Of a stretch of 44,125 bases of DNA, positions 9,152 through 16,295 are shown piece by piece (within the stretch, counting starts at the first letter, position 1; each line of letters opens with the position of its first letter). The translations under genes and the position numbers were made by a program. A model generated the notes under the pieces. It was not told the origin of the DNA and did not search any database. It worked only from the letters and a program-made list of their open reading frames with translations. Location: contig JAHFDZ010000010.1 in assembly GCA_023248745.1 (NCBI GenBank), positions 1 through 44,125 on the forward strand, read 5' to 3'. This stretch comes from Myxococcales bacterium. Lineage in GTDB: Bacteria > Myxococcota_A > Polyangia > Polyangiales > Polyangiaceae.

Positions 9152-9481
9152 GTGGACAATAGCCGCAACTACTACCGCGTCGAATATCCCTCAGGCGATC
9201 GGCCTTCGTTCGAATGTGCCGGCCGCAGTTACGAAGTGATCGACGTTTCCGAAATGGGCCTAAGACTCGCGGTAAGCGCCGACGACCCATGGGTCGAAAA
9301 TGAAACTGTCGTAGGCACAGTTACTTTTAGAGACAACGCGACGTGCAAAGTCTCCGGATCGGTCCTTCGAAAGACCGATGATGGAATCGCCATCGTGCTC
9401 ACCGAAGGCGTGCCCCTGCCAAGGGTGCTCGAGGAGCAGCGGTACCTCATCAAACGCTACCGGCGCACGGTCGACCCCTAA
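9152..9481 (+). CDS. PilZ domain protein
   Basis: A 109-residue single-domain protein predicted to bind cyclic di-GMP. It has both PilZ signatures: R5-x3-R9 in the SRNYYRVEY segment, and the D-x-S-x-x-G form in DVSEMGLRL near residue 30. The size is typical for a stand-alone PilZ adaptor. The start is GTG at 9152, with GAGG about 11 bases upstream. No output domain is attached, so it would act by binding a partner protein. It lies 21 bp downstream of the FKBP gene and may share its transcript. Confidence 0.85.
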   Translation: MDNSRNYYRVEYPSGDRPSFECAGRSYEVIDVSEMGLRLAVSADDPWVENETVVGTVTFRDNATCKVSGSVLRKTDDGIAIVLTEGVPLPRVLEEQRYLIKRYRRTVDP

Positions 9482-9493
9482 AATCGTTGAGCC

Positions 9494-9523
9494 TTGACTT
9501 TTGTATCACGATGTATCACATCG
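9494..9523 (+). promoter_or_regulatory. Possible promoter/operator with 10-bp-spaced direct repeat
   Basis: Just before the alpha/beta hydrolase start there is a TTGACT hexamer (9494-9499). Two exact copies of GTATCAC follow, at 9503-9509 and 9513-9519, starting exactly 10 bp apart. The second copy sits within the inverted repeat CGATGT-ATC-ACATCG (9509-9523). One-helical-turn spacing fits a regulator binding site. No good -10 hexamer was found, so the promoter call is weak. Confidence 0.35.
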
Positions 9524-9529
9524 TAGCTC

Positions 9530-10495
9530 ATGACAACGGCCAAGCGCTCCATTGCGCACCTTAAAGACGGCGATTTGCACTGGATCGAGCTCGGACAAGG
9601 GTCCCCGATCGTGCTCATTCACGGGCTCACCGACTCGCTGCAGACGTGGTCGCGGGTTGCACCCCAGCTCGCCCAAAACCACCGTGTGCTGATGCTCGAC
9701 TTGCCCGGGCACGGCCTGTCCGGGAGGCCGGATGCGAGTTACGAACTCTCCTGGTACGCATCCGTCGTCGGCGAATGGCTCGACACCATTGGCGTCGAAC
9801 AGACCGACGTCATTGGTCACTCGTACGGCGGCGGCGTCGCGCAATGGCTCATGCTCGAACGTCGAGAGCGCATCAGACGCGTTGGCTTGGTGGCAGCGGG
9901 AGGTCTCGGTCGCGAGGTCTCGATGGCACTGCGCTTCGCCTCGCTTCCGCACGTCGTCGAAAAGATGGGGCAGCCCTTCATGCGCATCGGCACTCAACTG
10001 GGCTTGGGCTCACTCGGAGCTGCCTACACGCCGCGCGAAATTGGCGAGCTCGGGTGGATGAATTCGCAACCCGGTTCTGCGCGTGCGCTCGCGCGAACGG
10101 TGCGTGATGTGATCGGTTTCGGCGGCCAACGAAGACACTTTCTCGAGCGCGCACACGAGGTTGCAGCATTGCCTCCGATGCACCTATTTTGGGGCGATCG
10201 CGATCCGGTCATTCCGATGAAGCACGCGGCGAGCATTCTCGAACACGTCGAAGGCGTCTCGCTCACAACATTCGATGGGTGCGGACACTTTCCGCATCGC
10301 GAAAAGCCAGACGAGTTTGTGAGCGCAGTGCGCGCGCTCGTGGAGCCTGAATTGGCGACCGTGGCACACATTCGGCGCGTGTACACATTCGGCATTGCGA
10401 TGCGACCTTCATGGATCGTGCGCGCATGGCGCAGCATCGCGCGAGGCATGCGCTCCGTGTTTTCGCGACGTGAGAAGAGACCGTTAGCCGCGTGA
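9530..10495 (+). CDS. Alpha/beta-fold hydrolase
   Basis: A 321-residue hydrolase, probably an esterase or related enzyme. The oxyanion-hole region is IVLIHGLTDSLQTW near residue 27. The nucleophile elbow is G-H-S-Y-G-G near residue 98, giving Ser as nucleophile. The acidic residue is probably the Asp in FWGDRDPVIP, and the catalytic His is in GCGHFPHREKP near the end of the core. A basic C-terminal tail (about 45 residues) is extra. No signal peptide is seen. It converges with the HAAS-type gene, with only 14 bp between the stops. The stop codon sits in the loop of CCGCG-TGA-CGCGG. Confidence 0.88.
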   Translation: MTTAKRSIAHLKDGDLHWIELGQGSPIVLIHGLTDSLQTWSRVAPQLAQNHRVLMLDLPGHGLSGRPDASYELSWYASVVGEWLDTIGVEQTDVIGHSYGGGVAQWLMLERRERIRRVGLVAAGGLGREVSMALRFASLPHVVEKMGQPFMRIGTQLGLGSLGAAYTPREIGELGWMNSQPGSARALARTVRDVIGFGGQRRHFLERAHEVAALPPMHLFWGDRDPVIPMKHAASILEHVEGVSLTTFDGCGHFPHREKPDEFVSAVRALVEPELATVAHIRRVYTFGIAMRPSWIVRAWRSIARGMRSVFSRREKRPLAA

Positions 10496-10509
10496 CGCGG
10501 TGTGCGTGC

Positions 10510-11190
10510 TCATTCGACGACCGCTTGCGTCGCAGGTGCGCGCAAGCGAACCATGATCCAAGCCGCCACTGATGCGTAGAGCACGAGGCTTGCTCCGGCC
10601 GAGAATCGACACGTGGTGTTGAGGGTCACCCACACGTGCTTCGCAATGTGGGTTTGAGCCAAAAGCAGCGGATTCACCCAAGGCTCACCGACGATAACGA
10701 GCGCTGCCGCTACTACAATGGGAACCCAGATACGCGCGGGAGGAACCGAAGCAGGACGCGCACGCACATAGAGCGCCGCGATAGCAAGGAACGCTGCGGG
10801 CGCTGCGAAGGCCTCGGCCCAAACAAGAACGTTCATCAGCGCAAAATTCATGTTGAATCTTGACCCCAGTGAAAACGTCAAGATCATTGCCGAATTGATC
10901 AGGGCCATCCCCGCAAGGACCAAGACCGCGCCTGCTGAACTCCAAAACAACGGGGCTCGCCACGTGCGGATTGGATGCCCTTTGGCATACTCGCGTGCAA
11001 TCGCACTCGGTTCACCCAAGCGTCGTGCGGCGATGAGGAACGCTTCTTCTTCGGACAGTCCACGCAACGCAAGCGCGTCGAGCTCATCGAGCAAGTGACC
11101 TTCAAGTTCGAGCAAGTCGTCACCGCTGAGCGCGTCGCTCGTCGCGAGTTGATTGCGTAGGTCCCACATTGCTTTTTCACGATCAAACAT
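10510..11190 (-). CDS. HAAS-type permease-prefix membrane protein, PadR partner
   Basis: A 226-residue protein. The N-terminal 65 residues are a cytosolic helical HAAS/permease-prefix type domain (ELEGHLLDELDALALRGLS, then EEEAFLIAARRLGEP). About four transmembrane segments follow (LFWSSAGAVLVLAGMAL, VLVWAEAFAAPAAFLAIAAL, WVPIVVAAALVIVG and a final one). The start is the ATG at 11190, which overlaps the end of the padR gene by 8 bp, so the pair is translationally coupled. In many bacteria a PadR repressor is followed by such a protein, thought to act in membrane signalling. The exact role is not known. Confidence 0.8.
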   Translation of the reverse strand: MFDREKAMWDLRNQLATSDALSGDDLLELEGHLLDELDALALRGLSEEEAFLIAARRLGEPSAIAREYAKGHPIRTWRAPLFWSSAGAVLVLAGMALINSAMILTFSLGSRFNMNFALMNVLVWAEAFAAPAAFLAIAALYVRARPASVPPARIWVPIVVAAALVIVGEPWVNPLLLAQTHIAKHVWVTLNTTCRFSAGASLVLYASVAAWIMVRLRAPATQAVVE

Positions 11191-11539
11191 GTGCTTGCTC
11201 CCATGACGTGGCGAGAACTGCAGAAACGAGATCCCATTGTGCGCGCTGCGTAGCGAGTGCCTTCTTTCCGGCAGCGACAAGCGAGTAGTAACGACGGCGG
11301 CGACCATTCTCGGCATTGCGCCAAGTCGCACGGATGAGCCCCTGCTCTTCGAGGCGATGCAAGATGGGATAGAGCATCCCGTCGGTCCACTCGAGCTTGC
11401 CGTCTGACAGTTCTTTCACGCGAGCGATGATCGCGTAGCCGTAGCTCTCGCCCTTCGCGAGAATCGAGAGCACGAGTGGCGTGGCCGAAGCCGCGACGAG
11501 ATCCTTTGGAATGGGATCGGAGCTCAACGTCTTGTGCAT
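11183..11539 (-). CDS. PadR family transcriptional regulator
   Basis: A 118-residue DNA-binding repressor. The winged-helix domain covers nearly the whole protein, with LSILAKGESYGYAIIARV, then GMLYPILHRLEEQGLI and the wing NGRRRRYYSLVAAGKK. The short C-terminal helix is typical of the PadR-s2 subfamily used for dimerisation. It is the first gene of a two-gene unit with the HAAS-type protein. The start ATG at 11537-11539 touches a strong nested palindrome, which suggests autoregulation. The effector is unknown. Confidence 0.93.
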   Translation of the reverse strand: MHKTLSSDPIPKDLVAASATPLVLSILAKGESYGYAIIARVKELSDGKLEWTDGMLYPILHRLEEQGLIRATWRNAENGRRRRYYSLVAAGKKALATQRAQWDLVSAVLATSWEQAHV

Positions 11540-11576
11540 AGAAGATCTATGTACATAGTGGTTCTATGCTTGTCAA
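11537..11576 (-). promoter_or_regulatory. padR promoter and nested palindromic operator
   Basis: Reading the minus strand, TTGACA (11576-11571) is followed after 17 bp by TACATA (11553-11548). Transcription would then start within a few bases of the padR ATG (11539). Over this lies a perfect 12-bp palindrome CTATGTACATAG (11547-11558), flanked by perfect 7-bp arms CATAGAA (11537-11543) and TTCTATG (11562-11568). PadR operators of the ATGT-n-ACAT kind are known, so an autorepression site is the natural reading. No Shine-Dalgarno sequence lies before the ATG, which fits a leaderless mRNA. Confidence 0.7.
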
Positions 11577-11597
11577 GCGCGCCGCCGAAAACATTCG

Positions 11598-12698
11598 CTA
11601 CCAGCCCGGATACTTGGCCTCGTTCGCCTCGCAGTCGAACGAGGCACTGCGAACGGCCGCAAGATCGCACGCAATCTCATCGATGACTTCGCGGAGTTCG
11701 AGCGATGCGATCCATCGGATTGGAATCACGTCGTCTCCATGAATCGTTCCGAGAAGCGCCCCAACGAGAGAGCCCGTAGAGTCGGAATCGCCACTGTGAT
11801 TCACCGCGAGTCGCACGCCGTGTTCGAAGCTCTTCGCAACGAGCGCGACATAGAGTGCAATCGCGAGTGCCTCCTCGCCAGTCCAGCCGCCGCCGAGCAC
11901 CTCAAGATCGCCGATCGATGGCTCGGCAATTTTCGACGCGAGCTGGAGCGATCCATCAATGGCACGCGAGACCTCGCTTGAATGTGCATGCGCGCGCAAC
12001 GTTGCACGCGCAGCATCGATTGCAGCAAGCAGCGTGTGGCCTTCGACGATCGATGCAATAATCTGCGCGAAGACGGCGCCCGCGAGATACCCTGTCGGAT
12101 TTCCGTGCGTGCATGCAGACACTTCTTTGCCGATGTCGAAGGCGGGATTCGACGCACCATCCGCCGTCGCGGAAGGATAGAGAAGTCCAACAGGCGCGAC
12201 ACGCATGATGGCGCCACATCCTTTCGAATCGTTTTCGGCAACCGTACCGAGCGTGTCCGCGCGCGACAACGCCGCCAAACACGTATTTCCCGGACCCCGT
12301 CGCGACCAAAGTTCACGATGCGTGACAAGCCAACCGTCTGGCGCACGCTGCTTTTGAAACTCCTCAATCGACATCACGGTCTTTGAACGCTGCGTGGCAT
12401 ACCAGCGAAGGTACGCAGCGTGGACAACGCTCGGCGGATGGCAGATTCCTTTCGACGCTTGCCGCACCTTGGCGCGGACCAATCCTTCGGCAGTGAAGAG
12501 CGTCATCTGCGTGTCGTCGGTGATCGCACCGATCCTTCCGTACGCGAGGTCAAACTCCTCGAGCCCACTTGGGCCGTAGCGCGCACGGATCGCATCGAGC
12601 GTCATGAACTCGATCGGTGCTCCCAACGCATCTCCGACGGCGCCGCCGAGCAAGCAGCCACGAATGCGCGCCGCAATGTTTGGCCTGATCCGCCCCAC
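11598..12698 (-). CDS. ADP-ribosylglycohydrolase (DraG) family protein
   Basis: A 366-residue enzyme predicted to remove ADP-ribose from a protein or small molecule. The family motifs are clear: GCLLGGAVGDALGAPIEF near residue 14, the metal-binding ITDDTQMTLFTAEGL near 60, and the second metal motif NHSGDSDSTGSLVGALLG near 305. All metal-coordinating Asp/Thr positions I can place are kept. The start is GTG at 12698 with AGGA a few bases upstream. It lies 23 bp after the PEGA-domain frame of the kinase locus on the same strand, so co-transcription with the kinase is likely. The substrate is unknown. Confidence 0.92.
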   Translation of the reverse strand: MGRIRPNIAARIRGCLLGGAVGDALGAPIEFMTLDAIRARYGPSGLEEFDLAYGRIGAITDDTQMTLFTAEGLVRAKVRQASKGICHPPSVVHAAYLRWYATQRSKTVMSIEEFQKQRAPDGWLVTHRELWSRRGPGNTCLAALSRADTLGTVAENDSKGCGAIMRVAPVGLLYPSATADGASNPAFDIGKEVSACTHGNPTGYLAGAVFAQIIASIVEGHTLLAAIDAARATLRAHAHSSEVSRAIDGSLQLASKIAEPSIGDLEVLGGGWTGEEALAIALYVALVAKSFEHGVRLAVNHSGDSDSTGSLVGALLGTIHGDDVIPIRWIASLELREVIDEIACDLAAVRSASFDCEANEAKYPGW

Positions 12699-12721
12699 CT
12701 GATCCTGATCGGCTCCGCCGC

Positions 12722-13327
12722 TCAGTACGGAACTTCCGGCTTGTACCCAGGCGGTACTCCCGGATCCTTCCCCGTCTGCGGAGGCTGCGCGAACACTCTC
12801 GTGTCACGCACCAGCTTCACTTGAACGGTCTTCGCATCCGCCATGAAGATCTTCGTTTCTGCTTTGAAACCCGCCTTTTGCACGACGACCTTGTGCTCGC
12901 GTTTTGCCGCGTCATCGCTGTACGAAAGTTCGCACGGCGTTGCGTTACACACTTCAACGCCATCTTCGCGCACGACCGCGCCTTCGGGTTCGCTCGACAA
13001 CCGAACGTGAAGCACGACAGGCTCGATCTTGGGTGCACTTGCCGAAACGGTGGGCGCAAGTGGAGCGGTCAATGTGGCGTTTGTGCTTGGTTCAACGGGC
13101 TTCTTAAGAACATCACGCTCGCTCATGCGACTGGCCGCGATGCCGCCAACAAAGATCACGACGCCTGCAATTAGCAGCGCCGCGAGAGCCCCTTTGCTCG
13201 TCCCGTTGCTCTGCTGACTAGACGCTGGTGGCAGCGGATCGGAATGCGGTGACACAACAGGCGAAGCACCGGACACGGGCGGCATCGGCTGCGTCGCGGG
13301 TGGAGGCTCGCTCGACGTGGTACTCAC
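12722..13327 (-). CDS. PEGA-domain membrane protein, probable C-terminal part of the kinase
   Basis: The frame encodes a Pro/Ser-rich linker, one transmembrane helix (ALAALLIAGVVIFVGG) and a PEGA domain (VRLSSEPEGAVVREDG, then KAGFKAETKIF), ending in a Pro-rich tail. This is the usual extracytoplasmic half of a myxobacterial Ser/Thr kinase, yet it is +1 to the kinase frame. The first residues of this frame upstream of 13327 (open to at least 13399) overlap the kinase and look like shadow sequence. A GTG at 13327 could start a separate protein, but it has no good ribosome binding site. I think it is the displaced C-terminus of the kinase; a separately translated partner is the alternative. Confidence 0.65.
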   Translation of the reverse strand: MSTTSSEPPPATQPMPPVSGASPVVSPHSDPLPPASSQQSNGTSKGALAALLIAGVVIFVGGIAASRMSERDVLKKPVEPSTNATLTAPLAPTVSASAPKIEPVVLHVRLSSEPEGAVVREDGVEVCNATPCELSYSDDAAKREHKVVVQKAGFKAETKIFMADAKTVQVKLVRDTRVFAQPPQTGKDPGVPPGYKPEVPY

Positions 13328-14261
13328 CCGTTGCCAGCCCAGAGAATGTCGCCGTGAGCGCTCCGCCCGCAGAACGCTTGAGCGCGCCCAAGACTTCATC
13401 CATTGACGAGAGGCGCTGATCGGGATCTTTCGACATGCATCGCAAGACAGTTTCTTCGAGCGCTTGCGAGATCTGTATCGACGGCAAAGTGACCCGCATT
13501 GGCGGCACTTCTTCGTTCACGTGCGCCATCAAGATGTTCACGCTGTTCGGCCGATCGAACGGCACCTTACCCGTGAGCATTTCGTACATGATCACGCCGA
13601 GCGCGTAGATATCGGTTCGGGCGTCTACGCGATCGCCGCGAATTTGCTCGGGCGCCATGTACTTTGGCGAACCCATAAAGAGGCCCGTTTGGGTGAGGTC
13701 CTCGCCTTTGTTGTCGCCAACCGCCTTGACCAACCCAAAGTCAAGAACCTTGACGAAATCCTTTTCGTCGCCGTGCTCGGTCAGGAAGATGTTCGCGGGC
13801 TTGAGATCGCGGTGAATCACCGAGAGCGAATGGGCTTCTCGCAATGCACGACATATTTGACGCGCGATGTGCGCAGCGCGCTCTTCGGCGAAAGGCGCCC
13901 CCTGGCGCAACGCTTTGTGAAGCGTCACACCCTCGAGGTACTCCATCGCCATGTAGTAGATGTCGTCGTCAGTCCGTCCGTAATCAAAGATCGTCACGGT
14001 GTTCGGATGGGTGAGCTTCGACGCAATGCTGGCCTCGAGGAAGAAGCGTCGATGGAACTCGGGATCGCTGTCGCCGGCATAGTTGGGGTTGAGGATTTTG
14101 AGCGCGCACAAGCGACCAAGCGGTGCTTGCTCCGCGCGATAGACCTTCCCCATGCCACCGCGAGCAATGAGCGCAGCAATCTTGAAGCGGTCATTGACCA
14201 CGCGACCAATCAACGGGTCGGGTGCCGCTCCTCTAGACGCCGTGCTGCTGCGATCCGCCAC
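13218..14261 (-). CDS. Ser/Thr protein kinase, apparently frameshifted at its C-terminus
   Basis: A Hanks-type kinase with all key residues: the Gly-rich loop ARGGMG (33-38), ALK Lys55, HRDLKPAN (150-157), DFG (174-176) and APE (203-205). The catalytic domain ends near residue 285. After GEYH (about residue 315) the frame turns into Arg/Ala/Cys-rich sequence and stops at 347 without a membrane helix. The overlapping frame supplies the expected linker, membrane helix and PEGA domain. A shift near 13300-13335 would give one protein of about 515 aa. The start is GTG at 14261 with GGGGGAAG upstream. It is divergent from the MYXO-CTERM gene and is followed by the ADP-ribosylglycohydrolase gene. 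Confidence 0.9.
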   Translation of the reverse strand: MADRSSTASRGAAPDPLIGRVVNDRFKIAALIARGGMGKVYRAEQAPLGRLCALKILNPNYAGDSDPEFHRRFFLEASIASKLTHPNTVTIFDYGRTDDDIYYMAMEYLEGVTLHKALRQGAPFAEERAAHIARQICRALREAHSLSVIHRDLKPANIFLTEHGDEKDFVKVLDFGLVKAVGDNKGEDLTQTGLFMGSPKYMAPEQIRGDRVDARTDIYALGVIMYEMLTGKVPFDRPNSVNILMAHVNEEVPPMRVTLPSIQISQALEETVLRCMSKDPDQRLSSMDEVLGALKRSAGGALTATFSGLATGEYHVERASTRDAADAARVRCFACCVTAFRSAATSV

Positions 14262-14503
14262 GCTTCCCCCACAAAAAAACGACTACCAACCGACTCTGAT
14301 TCCTACGCCAAAAACACACTCGCAGAGTAAACGCGCAAGAAGCGCAAACGGCTCCTTTGCAAGATCCTCGAACCGCACTTCTATAGGATAGTGTAGTCCG
14401 AGCGGGACCCCGAAGCTAGGAACCTACACGCGGCGCGGAAAGCCGTTCCGGTCTCGCTCGCCGCGCCCATTGAATCATGTTACAGGCCCCCCAAGGAAAC
14501 CCC
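14262..14503. other. Divergent intergenic region between kinase and MYXO-CTERM genes
   Basis: These 242 bp must serve both divergent genes. The ribosome binding sites GGGGGAAG (kinase, minus) and AAGGAA (plus) are at its edges. A TTGCAA followed by TATAGGAT (near 14358-14389) may be a promoter of the plus gene, but the spacing is poor. Nothing else was recognised. Confidence 0.35.
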
Positions 14504-15283
14504 ATGAAAACCGCGTTTCGATCGCTTCTTGGTCCTGTTTCAGCCATCGCCTTGGCCTTTGCGCTCACGACTGCGGTGCCAACGTCCCTTGCGGCGGGCA
14601 AAATCGAGGTTCAAGGCAAAGAAATCCAAGAATCTGGGGGAGAATGGCAGATCAAGATGAGGATCGACCTACCCAAAGCGCCGTCGATGCTGAGCGTCAG
14701 CATGAACGCCACCTTCAGCAAGGTCATGGTCTACGAGCGCGCCATCATGGAAAAGGGCAAGCCGCCAGTCCTCAACAAACTGCGCGTCGATCCTGCGCAA
14801 ACGCAAAGCTTCTCGATGATCGTTCACTTTGCAGACACGAGCGGTAAGGTTTTCAAGTCGACGAAGTATGAATTCCCCGTCAAGCGTTCGTCGGGCTTCT
14901 TCGAGGCCGGTGAATACCTCATGAGGCTCACAGGCCCCGAGGGCGACATCGGCGTCGCTCAGCGCGTCATCCTCAGCGGCGAAAACGAACCCGTCTACCG
15001 CGGTCCTATCGAGTTCATCGAACAAGTGGGCGATGCTGGCACAACGAAGAAAGAAAACGGTCCCGTGACCGCGCCCGAAAGCCAAGAGGTTGCCCCAGTC
15101 GGCACCGCATCGTCACTGATTCCAGGCAACGCGTACGACAAAACTCCCGACGAAGAACTCAAGACGCGTCCCAAGGGTTGCGGTTGCGACGTCGCCGGCG
15201 GCCCGGCCTCTTCCAATATTGCTTGGACCGCAATGGGCCTCGGCGCACTTCTCGTGTTCTCACGTCGTCGCAGCCGGTCATAA
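14504..15283 (+). CDS. Secreted protein with MYXO-CTERM-like sorting signal
   Basis: A 259-residue exported protein of unknown function. I chose the ATG at 14504 (MKTAFRSLLG) because AAGGAA precedes it and a normal signal peptide follows (ALAFALTTAVPTSLAAG). The middle part is a beta-rich domain (VSMNATFSKVMVYERAIM, GEYLMRLTGPEGD). The C-terminus has KGCGCDVAGG, a hydrophobic helix (IAWTAMGLGALLVF) and a basic tail (SRRRSRS). That is the MYXO-CTERM layout, which marks proteins for cell-surface display in Myxococcota. It is followed after 6 bp by holA and may drive its transcription. Confidence 0.82.
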   Translation: MKTAFRSLLGPVSAIALAFALTTAVPTSLAAGKIEVQGKEIQESGGEWQIKMRIDLPKAPSMLSVSMNATFSKVMVYERAIMEKGKPPVLNKLRVDPAQTQSFSMIVHFADTSGKVFKSTKYEFPVKRSSGFFEAGEYLMRLTGPEGDIGVAQRVILSGENEPVYRGPIEFIEQVGDAGTTKKENGPVTAPESQEVAPVGTASSLIPGNAYDKTPDEELKTRPKGCGCDVAGGPASSNIAWTAMGLGALLVFSRRRSRS

Positions 15284-15289
15284 GCGAAC

Positions 15290-16294
15290 GTGACTCCCGA
15301 AGGCGCGCTCGACAACGCTCGCACAGGGTCGCTCAAGCCGGTCTACATCGTAACCGGAGATGAGCGATTTATCGTCGATGAGGTACGCGACACGCTTCGC
15401 AACGCCGCAATCGGTGCGGCAATCGCTGCCTTCAACGAAGACAAATTCACGGCCGGCGAGTCCGACATCAAACGCGTGCTCAGCGCATGCCGCACGCTTC
15501 CGATGATGGCCGCCAGAAGATTCGTGCACGTGCGCACCATCGAGCGATGGGACGGTGCCGAAGCGCTCGATGAGCTCGCGGCCTACGCAGAGGCTCCCAA
15601 CGAATCGACGTGCCTCGTCATCACGGGCGAAAAAGTTGATGGAAGACGCAAGCTTGCAACACTAGGAAAGAAGCTTGACTACAACGTAGTCTGCAACACG
15701 CTTGACGATCGCGCCATCGTCAAATGGATCGTCGCAAGATCACAAAAACTCGGCCACGCGATCGATCAAGAAGCAGCGCAGCTCATTTGCCAACTTGTCG
15801 GTCCCACTCTCGGATTTGTGAACGATGCGATCGATCGGTTGACGCTCTACGTTGGCCCTGGCCAACCGATCACAGAAGAGGCGATCGCGCTGTGCATTGT
15901 GAGACTACGCACCGCCGATGTGTGGGCGCTCGTCGACGCTGCCGGACAGCGCAACTTGTCGCTTGCGCTCTCTTTGCTCGCAGATGTGTATGACCCACGC
16001 GATCGCGGCCTACCCATGCTCGGTGCACTCGCGTGGTCGGTGCGGCAATTTCTCAAGTTTGCGCTCGCACTCGAGTCGGGCCAAAGCGCTGACGCCGCCG
16101 GACGCACCGCCAACATTTTTCCTGCAGGCAAAGTTCGTGATTTCACACTGCGCGCAAAAACGCTGCGGGCGCGCGACGCCGAACAATGGCTCGTCGTGCT
16201 CGCTGAAACCGATGCTGCCTTGAAGAGTTCGCGCAGACCGGCTGACTCCATTCTTGAAGAAGCCCTCGTTCGGTTGTGCAGACAGCGAGCGTGA
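15290..16294 (+). CDS. holA: DNA polymerase III subunit delta
   Basis: A 334-residue clamp-loader subunit that opens the sliding clamp. It has the HolA layout: an N-terminal AAA-like fold beginning SLKPVYIVTGDERFIVDEV, the TLPMMAARRFVHVR strand, and a C-terminal collar domain with the typical MLGALAWSVRQFLKF segment near 245. As usual for delta, there is no working Walker motif. The start is GTG at 15290. The stop is directly followed (1 bp) by the ATG of the B12-binding regulator, so the two are coupled. The family is poorly conserved in general, but this match is clear. Confidence 0.9.
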   Translation: MTPEGALDNARTGSLKPVYIVTGDERFIVDEVRDTLRNAAIGAAIAAFNEDKFTAGESDIKRVLSACRTLPMMAARRFVHVRTIERWDGAEALDELAAYAEAPNESTCLVITGEKVDGRRKLATLGKKLDYNVVCNTLDDRAIVKWIVARSQKLGHAIDQEAAQLICQLVGPTLGFVNDAIDRLTLYVGPGQPITEEAIALCIVRLRTADVWALVDAAGQRNLSLALSLLADVYDPRDRGLPMLGALAWSVRQFLKFALALESGQSADAAGRTANIFPAGKVRDFTLRAKTLRARDAEQWLVVLAETDAALKSSRRPADSILEEALVRLCRQRA

Positions 16295-16295
16295 C

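Noticed and set aside
10488-10500. CCGCG-TGA-CGCGG hairpin as terminator between convergent genes
   Set aside because: A five-pair stem with a three-base loop and no T-run on either strand is too weak to call.
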